64,000 nucleotides of DNA from Mobilicoccus pelagius NBRC 104925 (GTDB lineage Bacteria; Actinomycetota; Actinomycetes; Actinomycetales; Dermatophilaceae): the NCBI RefSeq assembly GCF_000247995.1, contig NZ_BAFE01000094.1, positions 124,001 through 188,000 of the forward strand, given 5' to 3'. Numbering within the stretch: the stretch's first letter is position 1; every line of letters starts with the position of its first letter. Below are positions 53,374 through 63,464 of the stretch, in pieces. Below the pieces are notes generated by a model. It was not told where the DNA came from, did no database searches, and saw only the letters and a list, made by a program, of their open reading frames with translations. A program made the position numbers and the translations under genes.

Positions 53374-53946
53374 ATGCGGTGCTTCGTGGCGATCGTTCCC
53401 CCCGAGCAGGTGCGTGAGGACCTCGACGAGTTCTGCGCGCCCCGGCGCACGGCCCTGCCCGATCTGCGGTGGACCGACGCGTTCCAGTGGCATCTCACCC
53501 TCGCGTTCCTGCCGGACGTGCTCGACGCCGACCTCGACGAGCTCACCGACCGGCTCGCCGACGCCGCGGCGCGTCGCCGCCCCCCCGACGCGCGGCTCGC
53601 CGGTGGCGGGGTCTTCCCCGACGCGACCCGCGCGAAGGTGCTGTGGACAGGCGTCGAGGCCACCGCGGACGACCGCGCCGAGCTCGACCGCCTCTCGGTC
53701 GGGTGCCGCAACGCGGCCGTCGCGGCGGGCACCACGGTCGAGGGTCGGGGGTTCACCCCACACGTCACCCTCGCCCGGCTCGCCTGCCCCGCCGACGCGA
53801 GCGGCCTCCTCGAGGTGTTCGGCACCTACGTCGGGCCGAGCTGGCGGGCGGCGGGCATCGAGCTCGTCGCGTCCTACCTCGGCGAGGGCCCGGGCCGTCG
53901 CCCCCGCTACGAGACCCTCGCCGAACTCCCGCTTGGTCGTCGCTGA
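53374..53946 (+). CDS. thpR: RNA 2',3'-cyclic phosphodiesterase (ThpR/LigT)
   Basis: 190-residue 2H phosphoesterase with both HxTx motifs: WHLTLAFLP (about 39-47) and PHVTLARL (about 129-136). It starts MRCFVAIVPPE, typical of the family (RxFVAIxxP). It acts on 2',3'-cyclic RNA ends or tRNA-splicing intermediates. Length is standard. Confidence 0.93.
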   Translation: MRCFVAIVPPEQVREDLDEFCAPRRTALPDLRWTDAFQWHLTLAFLPDVLDADLDELTDRLADAAARRRPPDARLAGGGVFPDATRAKVLWTGVEATADDRAELDRLSVGCRNAAVAAGTTVEGRGFTPHVTLARLACPADASGLLEVFGTYVGPSWRAAGIELVASYLGEGPGRRPRYETLAELPLGRR

Positions 53947-54070
53947 TTCGCGCCCGACGTCGCCGCGCCGCACGCCTCACCGGCCTCCGTGGGTGAGGTG
54001 GCTACCCTGGACGGCGGGGTCCGGACGGGCCGGGGGACCACGCAGCCACGAGAAGAGAAGTCGGGGAAAG

Positions 54071-55000
54071 ATGGACCAGTCGAACGAACGTCACACCGTG
54101 AGCCGCCGCAGCGTGCTCGGCGCCGCCGCCTTGGGTGGTGTCGCCGCTCTCGCCGCCGCATGTGCGGCCCCCTCGATCCCCGCCGAGCCCCAGAGTGAGG
54201 CCGCGAGCGCCCCCGGTGGCCCCTCCGCCACGGGCGGGTCCGCCTCGCCGACGACGTCCTCGGCCGTCGCCGAGGCCTCCCCGAAGGACGTCATCGCCCG
54301 CGCCACGGTGCCGGTGCTCTGCTATCACCAGGTGCGTCCGTGGACGTCCTCCGACAGCAGCTACACCAAGACCCAGCTCGTCATCCCGCCGGAGAAGCAC
54401 CGCGAACACCTCGACGCGATCAAGAACGCGGGATACACGACGATCACGCCCGACCAGTACCACGCGCACCTCACGCAGGGCGTCGAGCTGCCGGCGAAGC
54501 CCGTCATCCTCAGCTACGACGACGGCAAGGACAACCAGCCGGAGATCGCGTTCGCCGACCTCACCGCCCGCGGCATGAAGGGCACCTGGTTCATCATGAC
54601 CGTCGTCGTCGGCAACGACGGATGGACGACGAAGGACCAGATCAGGCAGGTCGCCGACGCCGGCCACGTCATCGGCTGCCACACGTGGGACCACCACGAC
54701 GTGCGCAAGTACGGCGCGAAGGACTGGGCGACGCAGTTCGAGGAGCCGCGGGCCCTCCTGCAGAAGCTCTCCGGGCAGGACGTCGACACCTTCGCCTACC
54801 CCTACGGCGCGTGGAACACCGCCGCGCTCCCGCACCTGCAGAAGGCCGGGTACTCCACGGCGTTCCAGCTCGAGGAGAAGCCGATCGATCCCGACCGGCC
54901 GCTCCTCACGCTGCCGCGGGCCCTGGCCGTGTCGACGTGGACGGGTGACGAGGTCGTCGCCAAGGTCGGCGCCATGGCCACGGCCACCCCCAAGGCCTGA
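54071..55000 (+). CDS. Secreted polysaccharide deacetylase (NodB domain)
   Basis: 309-residue exported enzyme. The N-terminus has a twin-arginine-like signal (TVSRRSVLGAAALGG) ending in a possible lipobox (LAAACA), then a Ser/Ala/Thr linker. The NodB domain (about 80-300) starts VPVLCYHQV. The metal/catalytic Asp pair lies in ILSYDDGKDNQ, the metal His in IGCHTWDHHDVR, and AYPYGAWN follows. It probably removes acetyl groups from cell-wall or extracellular glycans. ATG 54071 has GGGGAAAG upstream. Confidence 0.92.
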   Translation: MDQSNERHTVSRRSVLGAAALGGVAALAAACAAPSIPAEPQSEAASAPGGPSATGGSASPTTSSAVAEASPKDVIARATVPVLCYHQVRPWTSSDSSYTKTQLVIPPEKHREHLDAIKNAGYTTITPDQYHAHLTQGVELPAKPVILSYDDGKDNQPEIAFADLTARGMKGTWFIMTVVVGNDGWTTKDQIRQVADAGHVIGCHTWDHHDVRKYGAKDWATQFEEPRALLQKLSGQDVDTFAYPYGAWNTAALPHLQKAGYSTAFQLEEKPIDPDRPLLTLPRALAVSTWTGDEVVAKVGAMATATPKA

Positions 55001-55140
55001 CCCGGGTCGACCTCCCGCCGATCGGTCCCTCCCGCGCGGGTGCCGTGACCCCCGATCCGACGACCTCATCGACGACGTCATCGGTCCCGGGTGGAGCCGA
55101 ACGTGGGGTCGGGGTGCGGGCGGGGTCGTAGCGTGAGGGC

Positions 55141-55425
55141 ATGGCCTTCTACGTCGTGACCTACCACTACCGCGCCGACCCCCGCATCGACGAGGTCCGG
55201 CCCCGACACCGCGAGTTCCTCGCCACGCTCGTCGAGCGCGGCGTCCTCCGCGCCTCCGGCCCGCTCGTCGGGGTGGAGAAGCCCGCCGCCGTCCTCGTCT
55301 GCGAGGCCGAGAGCGCCGAGGCCGTGGAGACCGCCCTCGCCGACGACCCGTTCCGCACCGAGGGCATCCTCGAGCGGTCCGAGATCACCGAGTGGAACCC
55401 CGTCATCGGCGTCTTCGCCTCCTGA
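55141..55425 (+). CDS. YciI-family protein
   Basis: 94-residue YciI-like dimeric alpha/beta barrel protein: FYVVTYHYRAD, RPRHREFLATLVERGVL with the conserved R-x-x-H, ASGPLVG and a C-terminal PFRTEGILERSEITEWNPV. Cellular role of the family is mostly unknown. Confidence 0.9.
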   Translation: MAFYVVTYHYRADPRIDEVRPRHREFLATLVERGVLRASGPLVGVEKPAAVLVCEAESAEAVETALADDPFRTEGILERSEITEWNPVIGVFAS

Positions 55426-55478
55426 CCCCACCCGCCGGACCCGTCTCGACCCCTCGTCGCGCGCCCGTCCCACCCATA

Positions 55479-55522
55479 CACGACCGCGCCGCCGCCCCCG
55501 AGGGGACGGCGGCGCGGTCGTG
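55479..55522. terminator. Bidirectional terminator between yciI and the small acidic gene
   Basis: Perfect 16-base arms CACGACCGCGCCGCCG and complement with a 12-base loop between converging genes. Confidence 0.85.
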
Positions 55523-55539
55523 CGTCGTGAGGGATCGGC

Positions 55540-55731
55540 TCACTCGGCCCCGGCGGCGGAATCCGTCGCGCGGGTGGCGTCGGCGTCCGTGTAGTCCTTC
55601 GGGCCCTCGTGCGGCGCGTGCTGGGTGTCGGCCGCGGCCGGGGTGCCCTCTTCGGTGCCCGGGGTGCCTTCGGCGCCGCCCTCGGGGGTCATCTGCGAGA
55701 CCTCGGAGACCTGACCGTTGTCCTTGCCCAT
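55540..55731 (-). CDS. Small disordered acidic protein, 63 residues
   Basis: MGKDNGQVSEVSQMTPEGG start, then Glu/Gly/Thr/Ala/Asp-rich sequence without hydrophobic core or Cys, so predicted disordered. AAAGGA precedes ATG 55731, and its own terminator follows. Small acidic disordered proteins in actinobacteria include stress proteins and Pup, but this lacks the Pup C-terminal GGQ/GGE. Confidence 0.6.
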   Translation of the reverse strand: MGKDNGQVSEVSQMTPEGGAEGTPGTEEGTPAAADTQHAPHEGPKDYTDADATRATDSAAGAE

Positions 55732-55892
55732 GGCGGGTCCTTTCGTCGGGCTGATGTGTCGGATCCACTCTGGCACGCCCACGCCCGCTCGGCGCGTCGG
55801 GGCGGGCCCGTGGTCGTGCCGGCGGGGAGCGCGGGTGGGGTCGGCGTGAAACACGGTCGGGGCGGCGCCGGTCGGGCCGGTAGCCTGGGAGC

Positions 55893-58800
55893 GTGCTGAC
55901 CATGCAAGACGCCCTCCGCAAGCTCTCCGACTACTGGACCTCCCGTGGTTGCCTCACCTGGCAGCCGTTCAACACGGAGGTCGGCGCCGGCACGATGAAC
56001 GCCGCCACCGTGCTGCGTGTGCTCGGCCCGGAGCCGTGGGACGTCGCCTACGTCGAGCCGTCGGTCCGCCCCGACGACTCCCGCTACGGCGAGAACCCCA
56101 ACCGCCTGCAGACGCACACGCAGTTCCAGGTGATCCTCAAGCCCGAGCCGGGCGACCCCCAGGAGCTGTACCTCGGCAGCCTCGAGGCCCTCGGCATCGA
56201 CCTCGACGCGCACGACGTGCGGTTCGTCGAGGACAACTGGCAGCAGCCGGCGATCGGCGCGTGGGGCCTGGGCTGGGAGGTCTGGCTCGACGGCATGGAG
56301 ATCACGCAGTTCACGTACTTCCAGCAGGTCGGTGGGCAGGATCTCGACCCGATCCCCGTCGAGCTCACGTACGGCATGGAACGCATCCTCATGGCGCAGC
56401 AGGGCGTCACCCACTTCAAGGACATCGTCTACGCGATCAAGCCCGACGGCACCCCCATCACGTACGGCGAGACGTTCGGGCAGAACGAGTACGAGATGAG
56501 CCGCTACTACCTCGACGACGCCGACGTCGAGGCCAACCAGCGGCTGTACGAGACGTTCGTCGCCGAGGCGACGCGCATGGTCGAGGCGCGCCTGCCCGTC
56601 CCGGCGCACCAGTACATCCTCAAGTCGAGCCATGCGTTCAACGTCCTCGACGCCCGCGGCGCGATCTCCACGACGGAGCGTGCGCAGGCGTTCGCGACGA
56701 TGCGTCGCCTCATGCGTGATACCGCCGCCCTGTGGGTCGAGCGCCGCAAGGAGCTCGGGTTCCCCCTGCTCAAGGACGCCGACGCACAGGAGGCCCCGGC
56801 CGCCGAGGCGAGCACCGACGCCGTCACCGAGGCCCCGGAGATCGCCGCCGACGCCGCCCCGCAGACCTTCGCCCTCGAGATCGGCGTCGAGGAGCTCCCG
56901 CCGCACGTCCTCCCGCAGACGGTCGAGGCCGTGCGTGAGGCCCTCACCTCCGGACTCGCGGCCACGCGCCTCGAGCACGGCACGATCACCGTCGACGGCA
57001 CGCCCCGCCGCGTCGTCGCCGTCGTCGAGGGCGTCGCCGCCCGCGAACCCGACGCGACGCAGCTCCGCAAGGGCCCCAAGTGGGCCGCCGCGTTCGACGC
57101 CGACGGCAACCTCACCAAGCCGCTCGAGGGCTTCATGCGCGGCCAGGGCGTCACCCGCGACCAGGTCGTCAAGGCCGAGATCGGCGGCAACGAGCACGCG
57201 TGCGTCGAGATCGACGTGCCCGGCCGTGACGCCGTCACCGTCCTCGGCGGCATCGTCGAGTCCTGCGTCAAGGGCCTGCGCGCCGAGAAGAACATGCGGT
57301 GGAGCGACCCCGCCCTCTCGTTCTCTCGCGCCGTGCGCTGGCTCGTCGCGCTGTGGGGCGACGTCGTCGTCCCCGCGCAGATCTCCGAGGTTCACGCCGG
57401 TCGCACGACGTACCTCCAGCGCGTCACCGAGGCCTCCCGCGGCGCCGACGGCCGCTCCGGTCGCCGCGCCGACGGCGCCCCCGTCGGTCACGTCGAGGTC
57501 ACCTCCGCCGACGAACTCCTCACCGCCATCGAACGCGGTGAGATCGAATGGCGCACCGCCGATCGCCGCGCCGACGTCGTCCGCCAGGCCACGGCGCTCG
57601 CCGAGGCCGAGGGCGGCCGCATCGACGTCGACGCGAACGCCGACCTGCTCGACGAGATCACCAACCTCGTCGAACAGCCCCACGGCATCCTCGGCCGTTT
57701 CGACGAGCGATACCTCGAGTTGCCCGACCGCATCCTCACCTCGGTCATGGCCAGGCACCAGCGCTACCTGCCCGTCCTCGACGCGCAGGGCGACCTCATG
57801 CCGTGCTTCGTCACGATGGCCAACGGCACCTGCGACGACGACGTCGTCCGCGCCGGCAACGAGTCCGTCATCCGGGCCCGCTACGAGGACGCCCTCTTCT
57901 TCTGGAACGCCGACCTCCAGGCGGGCACCGTCGACGAGTTCGTCCCCGGCCTCGACACCCTCACGTTCGAGAACCGCCTCGGCTCCGTCGGTCAGCGCGC
58001 CCGCCGCATCGCCGCGGTCGCCTCCGCCCTCGGCGACGCCGTCGCCCTCGACGCGCAGGAGCGGGAGACCCTCACCCGTGCCGGGCAGCTCGCGAAGTTC
58101 GACCTCGCGACGCAGCTCGTCGTCGAGATGAGCAGCCTCGCCGGGTTCGTCGCCCGCGAGTACGCGCTCCGCAAGGGCGAGCCCGAGGCCGTCGCGCAGG
58201 CGCTCTACGAGATGGAGCAGCCGCACACCGCCGTCGACGCCGTGCCCGCCTCGGTGTCAGGCGCGCTCCTCGCGCTCGGCGACCGGTTCGACCTCCTCAT
58301 GGCGATGTTCGCGCTCGGCGCCAAACCGACCGGATCCTCCGACCCGTACGGTCTCCGCCGGGCGGCTCTCGGCGTCGTCCGCATTCTCCGCGAGGCCCAC
58401 GCGGGCGGTCCGCTCGCGCCGCTCTCGGGGGTCACGGTCACCGACGGGCTCACCGCCGCCGCCGCGCGACTGCGCGAGCAGGGCATCACCGTGTCCGACG
58501 ACGCCGTGGCCTCGGCCGCGGAGTTCACGACCGGCCGCCTCGCCCAGCTCCTCCGCGACGAGGGCGTCGGGGCCGACCTCGTCGCCACCGTCCTGCCCGC
58601 CGCCGATCGGCCCGGCTCGCTCGCCCAGGCGCTCGCCGACGTCACGACGCTGCGCGAGGGCGACCGGGCGGACGAGCTCGAGGCGCTGGTCGAGGCGCTC
58701 GTCCGCATCGAGCGCATCGTGCCCGCCGGCACCGCGGCGACGTACGACGCGGCGCTCCTCACCGAGCCCGCCGAGGTCGAGCTGCGCGAGTCCCTCGAAC

Positions 58801-59009
58801 GCCTCGCCTCGCACGACGACCTGCCCGGGTACCTCGCCGCCGTCGGCGACGCCGGGCTCGTCCCCGCGATCGCCCGGTTCTTCGACGACATCCTCGTCAT
58901 GGCGAAGGAGGAGGACGTCAAGGCCGCCCGCCTCGGCCTCCTCGCCGCCGTCCGCGCCACCGCGCCGACGGGCATCGACTACCGCGCCCTCGACACGCTG
59001 CTCGCCTGA
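55893..59009 (+). CDS. glyQS: Glycyl-tRNA synthetase, alpha and beta subunits fused
   Basis: 1038-residue single-chain bacterial-type GlyRS. Residues about 1-290 match GlyQ ([65 protein letters not shown]). An Ala/Glu-rich linker spans about 290-325. The rest matches GlyS ([31 protein letters not shown]-like, HD-type and anticodon-binding regions, DIYLRR-like [16 protein letters not shown]). Fused forms are known in Chlamydia; most actinobacteria carry the short dimeric eukaryote-like GlyRS instead. GTG 55893 is taken; ATG 55902 has better ribosome-site spacing. Confidence 0.95.
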   Translation: MLTMQDALRKLSDYWTSRGCLTWQPFNTEVGAGTMNAATVLRVLGPEPWDVAYVEPSVRPDDSRYGENPNRLQTHTQFQVILKPEPGDPQELYLGSLEALGIDLDAHDVRFVEDNWQQPAIGAWGLGWEVWLDGMEITQFTYFQQVGGQDLDPIPVELTYGMERILMAQQGVTHFKDIVYAIKPDGTPITYGETFGQNEYEMSRYYLDDADVEANQRLYETFVAEATRMVEARLPVPAHQYILKSSHAFNVLDARGAISTTERAQAFATMRRLMRDTAALWVERRKELGFPLLKDADAQEAPAAEASTDAVTEAPEIAADAAPQTFALEIGVEELPPHVLPQTVEAVREALTSGLAATRLEHGTITVDGTPRRVVAVVEGVAAREPDATQLRKGPKWAAAFDADGNLTKPLEGFMRGQGVTRDQVVKAEIGGNEHACVEIDVPGRDAVTVLGGIVESCVKGLRAEKNMRWSDPALSFSRAVRWLVALWGDVVVPAQISEVHAGRTTYLQRVTEASRGADGRSGRRADGAPVGHVEVTSADELLTAIERGEIEWRTADRRADVVRQATALAEAEGGRIDVDANADLLDEITNLVEQPHGILGRFDERYLELPDRILTSVMARHQRYLPVLDAQGDLMPCFVTMANGTCDDDVVRAGNESVIRARYEDALFFWNADLQAGTVDEFVPGLDTLTFENRLGSVGQRARRIAAVASALGDAVALDAQERETLTRAGQLAKFDLATQLVVEMSSLAGFVAREYALRKGEPEAVAQALYEMEQPHTAVDAVPASVSGALLALGDRFDLLMAMFALGAKPTGSSDPYGLRRAALGVVRILREAHAGGPLAPLSGVTVTDGLTAAAARLREQGITVSDDAVASAAEFTTGRLAQLLRDEGVGADLVATVLPAADRPGSLAQALADVTTLREGDRADELEALVEALVRIERIVPAGTAATYDAALLTEPAEVELRESLERLASHDDLPGYLAAVGDAGLVPAIARFFDDILVMAKEEDVKAARLGLLAAVRATAPTGIDYRALDTLLA

Positions 59010-59252
59010 GCCGACCCGCACTCCCGCGCGTCCTCCGGTCGGTCGTGGGGGGATTCTGCCGCGTAGCGCCGTGAGGACGGTCTCGATGCACCTGTCGTTC
59101 GTGATGCCGCAGGTCACGGTCCTGCACGCTCCGAGAGGTGGTCGAGACCGTTCCGAGGGCGTCACGTCCGCTCCCGGCGGGCGGAAGCCCCGGGCCGCCT
59201 CGGACCCGCAACGCATGTCCGGAGGCGTGGCCCTACCGACGTGAGGTGAGGC

Positions 59253-59450
59253 ATGGCAGCGGACGATGCGCGCGGATCGACGCGCGCATCGAGAGGATCG
59301 CCCGGTTCCCGTCCCGCGTGACGTTCCACCTGCGGGCCCAGAAGCTCGAGTACCTGCGGCGGCGGGGCCTCGACGTCATGCCCGAGCATGCGCGGGAGTT
59401 CGTCCTCGCGCGCCTCGCCCCGGCCCGACCGCCCGCGGTCGTCGCAGCCG
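59253..59450 (+). pseudogene. DUF4186-like gene remnant
   Basis: One frame encodes ARIERIARFPSRVTFHLRAQ and KLEYLRRRGLDVMPEHAREF followed by VLARLAPA. This resembles the first half of DUF4186 proteins (RxFHLxxKDxxYxxxxGxDxxxxHAxxFxxxRLAPA). The plausible ATG at 59253 is in another frame, and the conserved second half (the CCRGCL Cys motif) is missing. What follows is Pro/Ala/Ser low complexity. A decayed copy is most likely. Confidence 0.4.
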
Positions 59451-59890
59451 GACCGTGCGCGAGATCCCCGGTGGCGCCGACGTCTTCCACGCCGACGTCT
59501 TCCACGACGGCACCCTCGCCCGCGAGTTCGCCCCGCTCCCCCCCCGCTCCCGCGCTGAACGACGGGGCCGAGCCCGCCCCGGCCCCGCGCCGTTCCCGCG
59601 CCACCCGCCGCGTCGTCGCACCGCCGGACGCTGCGCCGTCGCAACGCACCGTCGCGCCGCCGCGGGTCGCGCCGGCATGCCGACGGCGGCACGGTCGCCG
59701 CGTCGTCGATCGCCCCGCCCTCGCTCCCGTTCTCGCGCGTCGCGCCGGTTCGTCGCGCCGTTCGCGACCCCGTCCCCGTCGTCCCGGGGCGACACCGAAT
59801 CGCGACGTCCCCGTCCCCGCCCCCGGCGCCGCCCCGATGGTAGGTTCCGCAGGACCCAGCATGGAGCCGGTGGGACGAGAGAGGTTGGCG
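59451..59890. other. Low-complexity intergenic stretch before the LysP-type permease
   Basis: Extremely G/C-biased DNA. All frames give Pro/Arg/Ala/Ser strings. A 15-base direct duplication (GCCGACGTCTTCCAC) occurs near 59477-59506. The frame of the permease is open through here without a stop, but nothing family-like is encoded. Confidence 0.5.
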
Positions 59891-61402
59891 ATGGCCACGA
59901 CCGACGCACACGACACGCCCGGCGGTGCCTCCGGGCACACGGCGGTGGACCCCGCCACGGGCGTTCCGCGGGAGGAACTCCATCGCGGGCTGCGCCCCCG
60001 ACACATCAACATGATCGCCATCGGCGGCGCGATCGGCACGGGCCTGTTCGTCGCCTCCGGTGCGACGATCACGAACGCCGGCCCGGGAGGTGCGCTCCTC
60101 TCGTACGCCGCCATCGGGTTGATGGTCTTCCTGCTCATGCAGAGCCTCGGCGAGATGGCGACCTACCTGCCCGTCGCGGGCTCGTTCGAGGCCTACGGGT
60201 CACGGTTCGTCAGCCCGTCGTTCGGGTTCGCCCTCGGCTGGAACTACTGGTTCAACTGGGCGATCACCGTCGCGGTCGAGCTCGTCGCCGCGGCCCTCGT
60301 CATGAAGTTCTGGCTGCCGGACACGCCCGGCTGGGTGTGGTCGGGGCTCTTCCTCGCGATCCTCGTCGCCCTCAACGCGGTCAACGTCCGCGTGTTCGGC
60401 GAGGGCGAGTTCCTCTTCGCGTCGATCAAGGTCGTCACCGTCGTCGTGTTCCTCGTCGTCGGCGTCCTCATGATCCTCGGGATCCTCGGCGGCAAGTCGC
60501 CCGGGTTCTCCAACTGGACGCTGGGGGAGGCGCCGTTCGTCAACGGGTTCGCCGGCATGCTGTCGGTCTTCATGATCGCCGGGTTCTCGTTCCAGGGCAC
60601 CGAGCTCGTCGGCGTCGCCGCAGGTGAGGCCGAGAACCCCGAGGAGTCGATCCCGCGCGCGATCCGCAGCGTCTTCGTGCGGATCATGCTCTTCTACATC
60701 GGCGCGATCGCGATCATCGGGTTTCTCCTGCCGTACACCGACCCGCGTCTGCTCGGCGCGCGCGAGTCCGAGGACATCTCGATCGCCCCGTTCACCCTCA
60801 TCTTCCAGAACGCGGGCGTCCTCGGCGCCGCCACCCTCATGAACGCCGTCATCCTCACGGCGATCCTCTCCGCGGGGAACTCCGGCATGTTCGCCTCGAC
60901 CCGGATGCTCTACGGCCTCGCCGTGCAGGGCAAGGCGCCGAAGCTCTTCACCAAGGTGACGAAGCACGGCATCCCCATGCCCGCCCTGCTCGCGACCGCC
61001 GCCATCGGTGCGCTCTGCTTCCTCACGAGCCTCGTCGGGGAGGGCGTCGCCTACACGTGGCTCATCAACGCCTCCGGTCTCGCCGGTTTCATCACGTGGA
61101 TGGGCATCGCCTGGTGTCACTTCAACTTCCGCCGGGCCTACGTCGCCCAGGGTGGCGACCCGGCCGACCTGCCCTACAAGGCCGCGTTGTTCCCCATCGG
61201 TCCGATCGTCGCGCTCGTCATGTGCACGATCGTCGTCATCGGGCAGGGCTCGGAGATGATCCTCCACCCGGAGGGGCAGTTCATCCAACTCCTCGCGACG
61301 TACATCGGCCTGCCGCTGTTCTTCGCCCTGTGGATCGGCCACAAGGTCGTCACGAAGTCGACCCGTGTCGACCTCGCCGCCGCGGACCTCCGCCGGCACT
61401 GA
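59891..61402 (+). CDS. Amino-acid permease, LysP/AAT type
   Basis: 503-residue APC-superfamily transporter with 12 helices. The AAT signature spans RGLRPRHINMIAIGGAIGTG (about 35-54) and LFVASGATITNAGPGG. MATYLPVAGSFEAYGSRFV, FSFQGTELVGVAAGEAENP and LSAGNSGMFASTRMLYGLA follow. It is closest in pattern to lysine-specific or general amino-acid:proton symporters; the substrate is inferred. ATG 59891 has GAGAGAGG upstream and starts a 33-residue cytoplasmic lead. Confidence 0.9.
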   Translation: MATTDAHDTPGGASGHTAVDPATGVPREELHRGLRPRHINMIAIGGAIGTGLFVASGATITNAGPGGALLSYAAIGLMVFLLMQSLGEMATYLPVAGSFEAYGSRFVSPSFGFALGWNYWFNWAITVAVELVAAALVMKFWLPDTPGWVWSGLFLAILVALNAVNVRVFGEGEFLFASIKVVTVVVFLVVGVLMILGILGGKSPGFSNWTLGEAPFVNGFAGMLSVFMIAGFSFQGTELVGVAAGEAENPEESIPRAIRSVFVRIMLFYIGAIAIIGFLLPYTDPRLLGARESEDISIAPFTLIFQNAGVLGAATLMNAVILTAILSAGNSGMFASTRMLYGLAVQGKAPKLFTKVTKHGIPMPALLATAAIGALCFLTSLVGEGVAYTWLINASGLAGFITWMGIAWCHFNFRRAYVAQGGDPADLPYKAALFPIGPIVALVMCTIVVIGQGSEMILHPEGQFIQLLATYIGLPLFFALWIGHKVVTKSTRVDLAAADLRRH

Positions 61403-61440
61403 CCCGGATCGACGACCCGGTACGACACGCACCACGACAC

Positions 61441-61486
61441 GACGACGGATCCCGCCCAGGAGACCTCCCGGGCGGGATCCGTCGTC
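61441..61486. terminator. Bidirectional terminator between permease and esterase
   Basis: Perfect 17-base arms GACGACGGATCCCGCCC and complement around a 12-base loop, between converging genes. Confidence 0.9.
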
Positions 61487-61523
61487 GTTCCGGCGTGCGT
61501 CCCCGGGCGGCCGCCGGGGCGTC

Positions 61524-62531
61524 TCAGTTCTTGACGTGTGCGTCGAGGAACCGGACGAGCTGGGACTGGATGGCCGGGTCGGTGAAGAACTGCGCGTCAC
61601 CGTGGGCCTTGTCGATGAGGGTGAGCTCGGTCGGGGCGCCGGCCTGCTTCAGCGCGGCGTGGAACCGTTCGGCCTGCGGGTAGGGCGCGGTGCAGTCCTC
61701 CCGGCCCGAGAACAGCAGGACTGCGGGCGAGGATGCCGACGCGTACGTCACCGGGCTTGCCGTGCGCGCGGCCGGTTCACCCTCGGGCGAGTCGGGGTCC
61801 GCGCCGACGAGGCGACCGTGGGAGGACTCCGCGCCCGGCTTGCCACCGCCGCACACGTTCTTCTGGTCCTCGGTGCGCTGCGTGAGGTCGTAGAGGCCGT
61901 AGTAGCCGACGAACGCGTCGACGCGCGCGTCGGTCGAGGAGTCGCCGAGCGTGCCCTGGAGGTCGGGCTCGTCGGGCGTCATCGCGGTCATCGCCGCGAG
62001 GTGCGCGCCGGCGGAGTCGCCCATGAGGGCGAACCGCTCCGGGTCGAGGCCGAACTCGGCGGCGTGCGCCCGCAGGTACCGCACCGCGGCGGCGACGTCC
62101 TGCATCGGCTGCGGGAACCGCGTGTCGGGCAGCAGGTGGTAGTTGGGTGCCGCGACGGCGTAGCCCTTGTCGAGGAGCAGCTGCTTCGTCTGCACCATCT
62201 GGATGTCCTCGCCGCGGCCGATGTCGCTCTTGTCGCCGCCCTTCCAGCCACCGCCGTGGACCCAGATGACGAGCGGGAACGGACCGGCCCCCTGGTTCTT
62301 CGGCAGGAACAGGTCGAGCCGGTGCTCGGTGATCCCGTCACCCACCGCGTCGAGATCGAGCCGCTCGGAGACGGCTCCGCCCCCCATCGACGGCCCCTGC
62401 GAGGTCACCACACTCGTCGTCGCGCCCGCCCCCGGAGCGTCGTTCCCCTCCTGCGAGGCGGGCTGCCCACCTCCGCAGGCCGCGAGCATCCCGGCCACCC
62501 CGACACCCACCAGCGCTGTACGCCACGTCAT
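61524..62531 (-). CDS. Esterase/lipase lipoprotein (alpha/beta hydrolase)
   Basis: 335-residue exported hydrolase of the HSL/BD-FAE-like esterase group. The lipoprotein signal is TALVGVGVAGMLAAC (Cys about 19). The oxyanion region is VIWVHGGGWKGGD, the nucleophile elbow LMGDSAGAHLAAM (Ser in GxSxG), the acid in SGREDCTAPY and the His in DKAHGDAQFF. ATG 62531 has GAGGGGG upstream. It would act on esters outside the membrane, for instance glycan acetyl groups or lipids. Confidence 0.92.
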   Translation of the reverse strand: MTWRTALVGVGVAGMLAACGGGQPASQEGNDAPGAGATTSVVTSQGPSMGGGAVSERLDLDAVGDGITEHRLDLFLPKNQGAGPFPLVIWVHGGGWKGGDKSDIGRGEDIQMVQTKQLLLDKGYAVAAPNYHLLPDTRFPQPMQDVAAAVRYLRAHAAEFGLDPERFALMGDSAGAHLAAMTAMTPDEPDLQGTLGDSSTDARVDAFVGYYGLYDLTQRTEDQKNVCGGGKPGAESSHGRLVGADPDSPEGEPAARTASPVTYASASSPAVLLFSGREDCTAPYPQAERFHAALKQAGAPTELTLIDKAHGDAQFFTDPAIQSQLVRFLDAHVKN

Positions 62532-62724
62532 CCGATTCCCCCTCTGTCCGAGTCGAGCGTCCGACTCCCGTCGCACCACGGTAGGAGATGCGCGGGGACC
62601 ACGCAGCGTCCCTTGTCGACACGAGGAACGGCCGGACCGCGCCGCCAGGGGGGGGGCACGCGTCACGTGATGCCGTCGGATCCGCATGCGGGCCACCACG
62701 GCCCGCCATCGTCCTCGGACGCGC

Positions 62725-62757
62725 GGGACGGCGCCCCGAATCTCGGAGCGCCGTCCC
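62725..62757 (-). terminator. Hairpin after the SRPBCC gene
   Basis: GGGACGGCGC and GCGCCGTCCC arms, extended by CCGA/TCGG, 23 bases past the stop. Confidence 0.75.
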
Positions 62758-62779
62758 GTCGTCGTCTCGGGTGGGTGCG

Positions 62780-63193
62780 TCAGGTGGTGGTGCCGCCCTC
62801 GGTGAGGCGTTTGATCGAGGCGAGCACGTCGCGGAGACCCGCCCGCACCGAGTCGGCGTCGGCACGCTCGCTCATGATGCGGACCGTGAGCGACGAGCCG
62901 CCCTCGTGGGCGTCGATGTCGAAGCTGCCCCGGTAGCCGTGGCGCCCGCCCACGGACCCCCAGCTGAACGTGCGGCCGGGCGCGTCGACGCGGGTCCAGG
63001 CGGTGCCCTCGACCTCGACCCGCGACCCGTCGGCGAGTCGAGGCGCCGCCGTGACCGAGACCGCACCGTCTCCGGCCTCCTCCGCCCGGGACAGCCGCGG
63101 CATGTACCGGGGCAGATTGGCGACGTCGGCGAGGTAGTCGAACAACAGCTGCGGGTCGACGGCGATGTCGACGGTCTCCACGTACTCGGTCAT
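62780..63193 (-). CDS. SRPBCC (polyketide cyclase/START-like) protein
   Basis: 137-residue SRPBCC-fold protein: YVETVDIAVDPQLLFDYLAD, VANLPRYMPRLSRAEE, the central strands DAPGRTFSWGSV and a C-terminal long helix RAGLRDVLASIKRLTEGG. The family binds hydrophobic ligands in a cavity. No partner gene indicates the ligand. The ribosome binding site at 63193 is weak. Confidence 0.85.
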   Translation of the reverse strand: MTEYVETVDIAVDPQLLFDYLADVANLPRYMPRLSRAEEAGDGAVSVTAAPRLADGSRVEVEGTAWTRVDAPGRTFSWGSVGGRHGYRGSFDIDAHEGGSSLTVRIMSERADADSVRAGLRDVLASIKRLTEGGTTT

Positions 63194-63464
63194 GGGGGGC
63201 TGTCTACCCCCGCCAGGCCGACCCACGGAAGGGACTTCCGTCACCGGTCGCCCGACCGGGCCGTCGACGGTGATGGGTACCCGCCGTCGACGAGGCCCGA
63301 CCGAGGTGGTCGCTCGGCCACCGGCCGGTTCGCCGAGAGGCGCCGGGAGGAGGACAATGGGCATGACAACGGTCTCCCGGCTCAGACCAGGGGGACACCG
63401 GCCGATGGGCAGGGGAGACCGTGGCCCCCGCGGTGATGCCGCATGCGCGCAGGAGAGGATTCCC

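Noticed and set aside
59138-59890. In-frame N-terminal extension of the LysP-type permease by about 250 residues
   Set aside because: The family begins with a short cytoplasmic lead; ATG 59891 has a good ribosome binding site and the upstream frame is low complexity.
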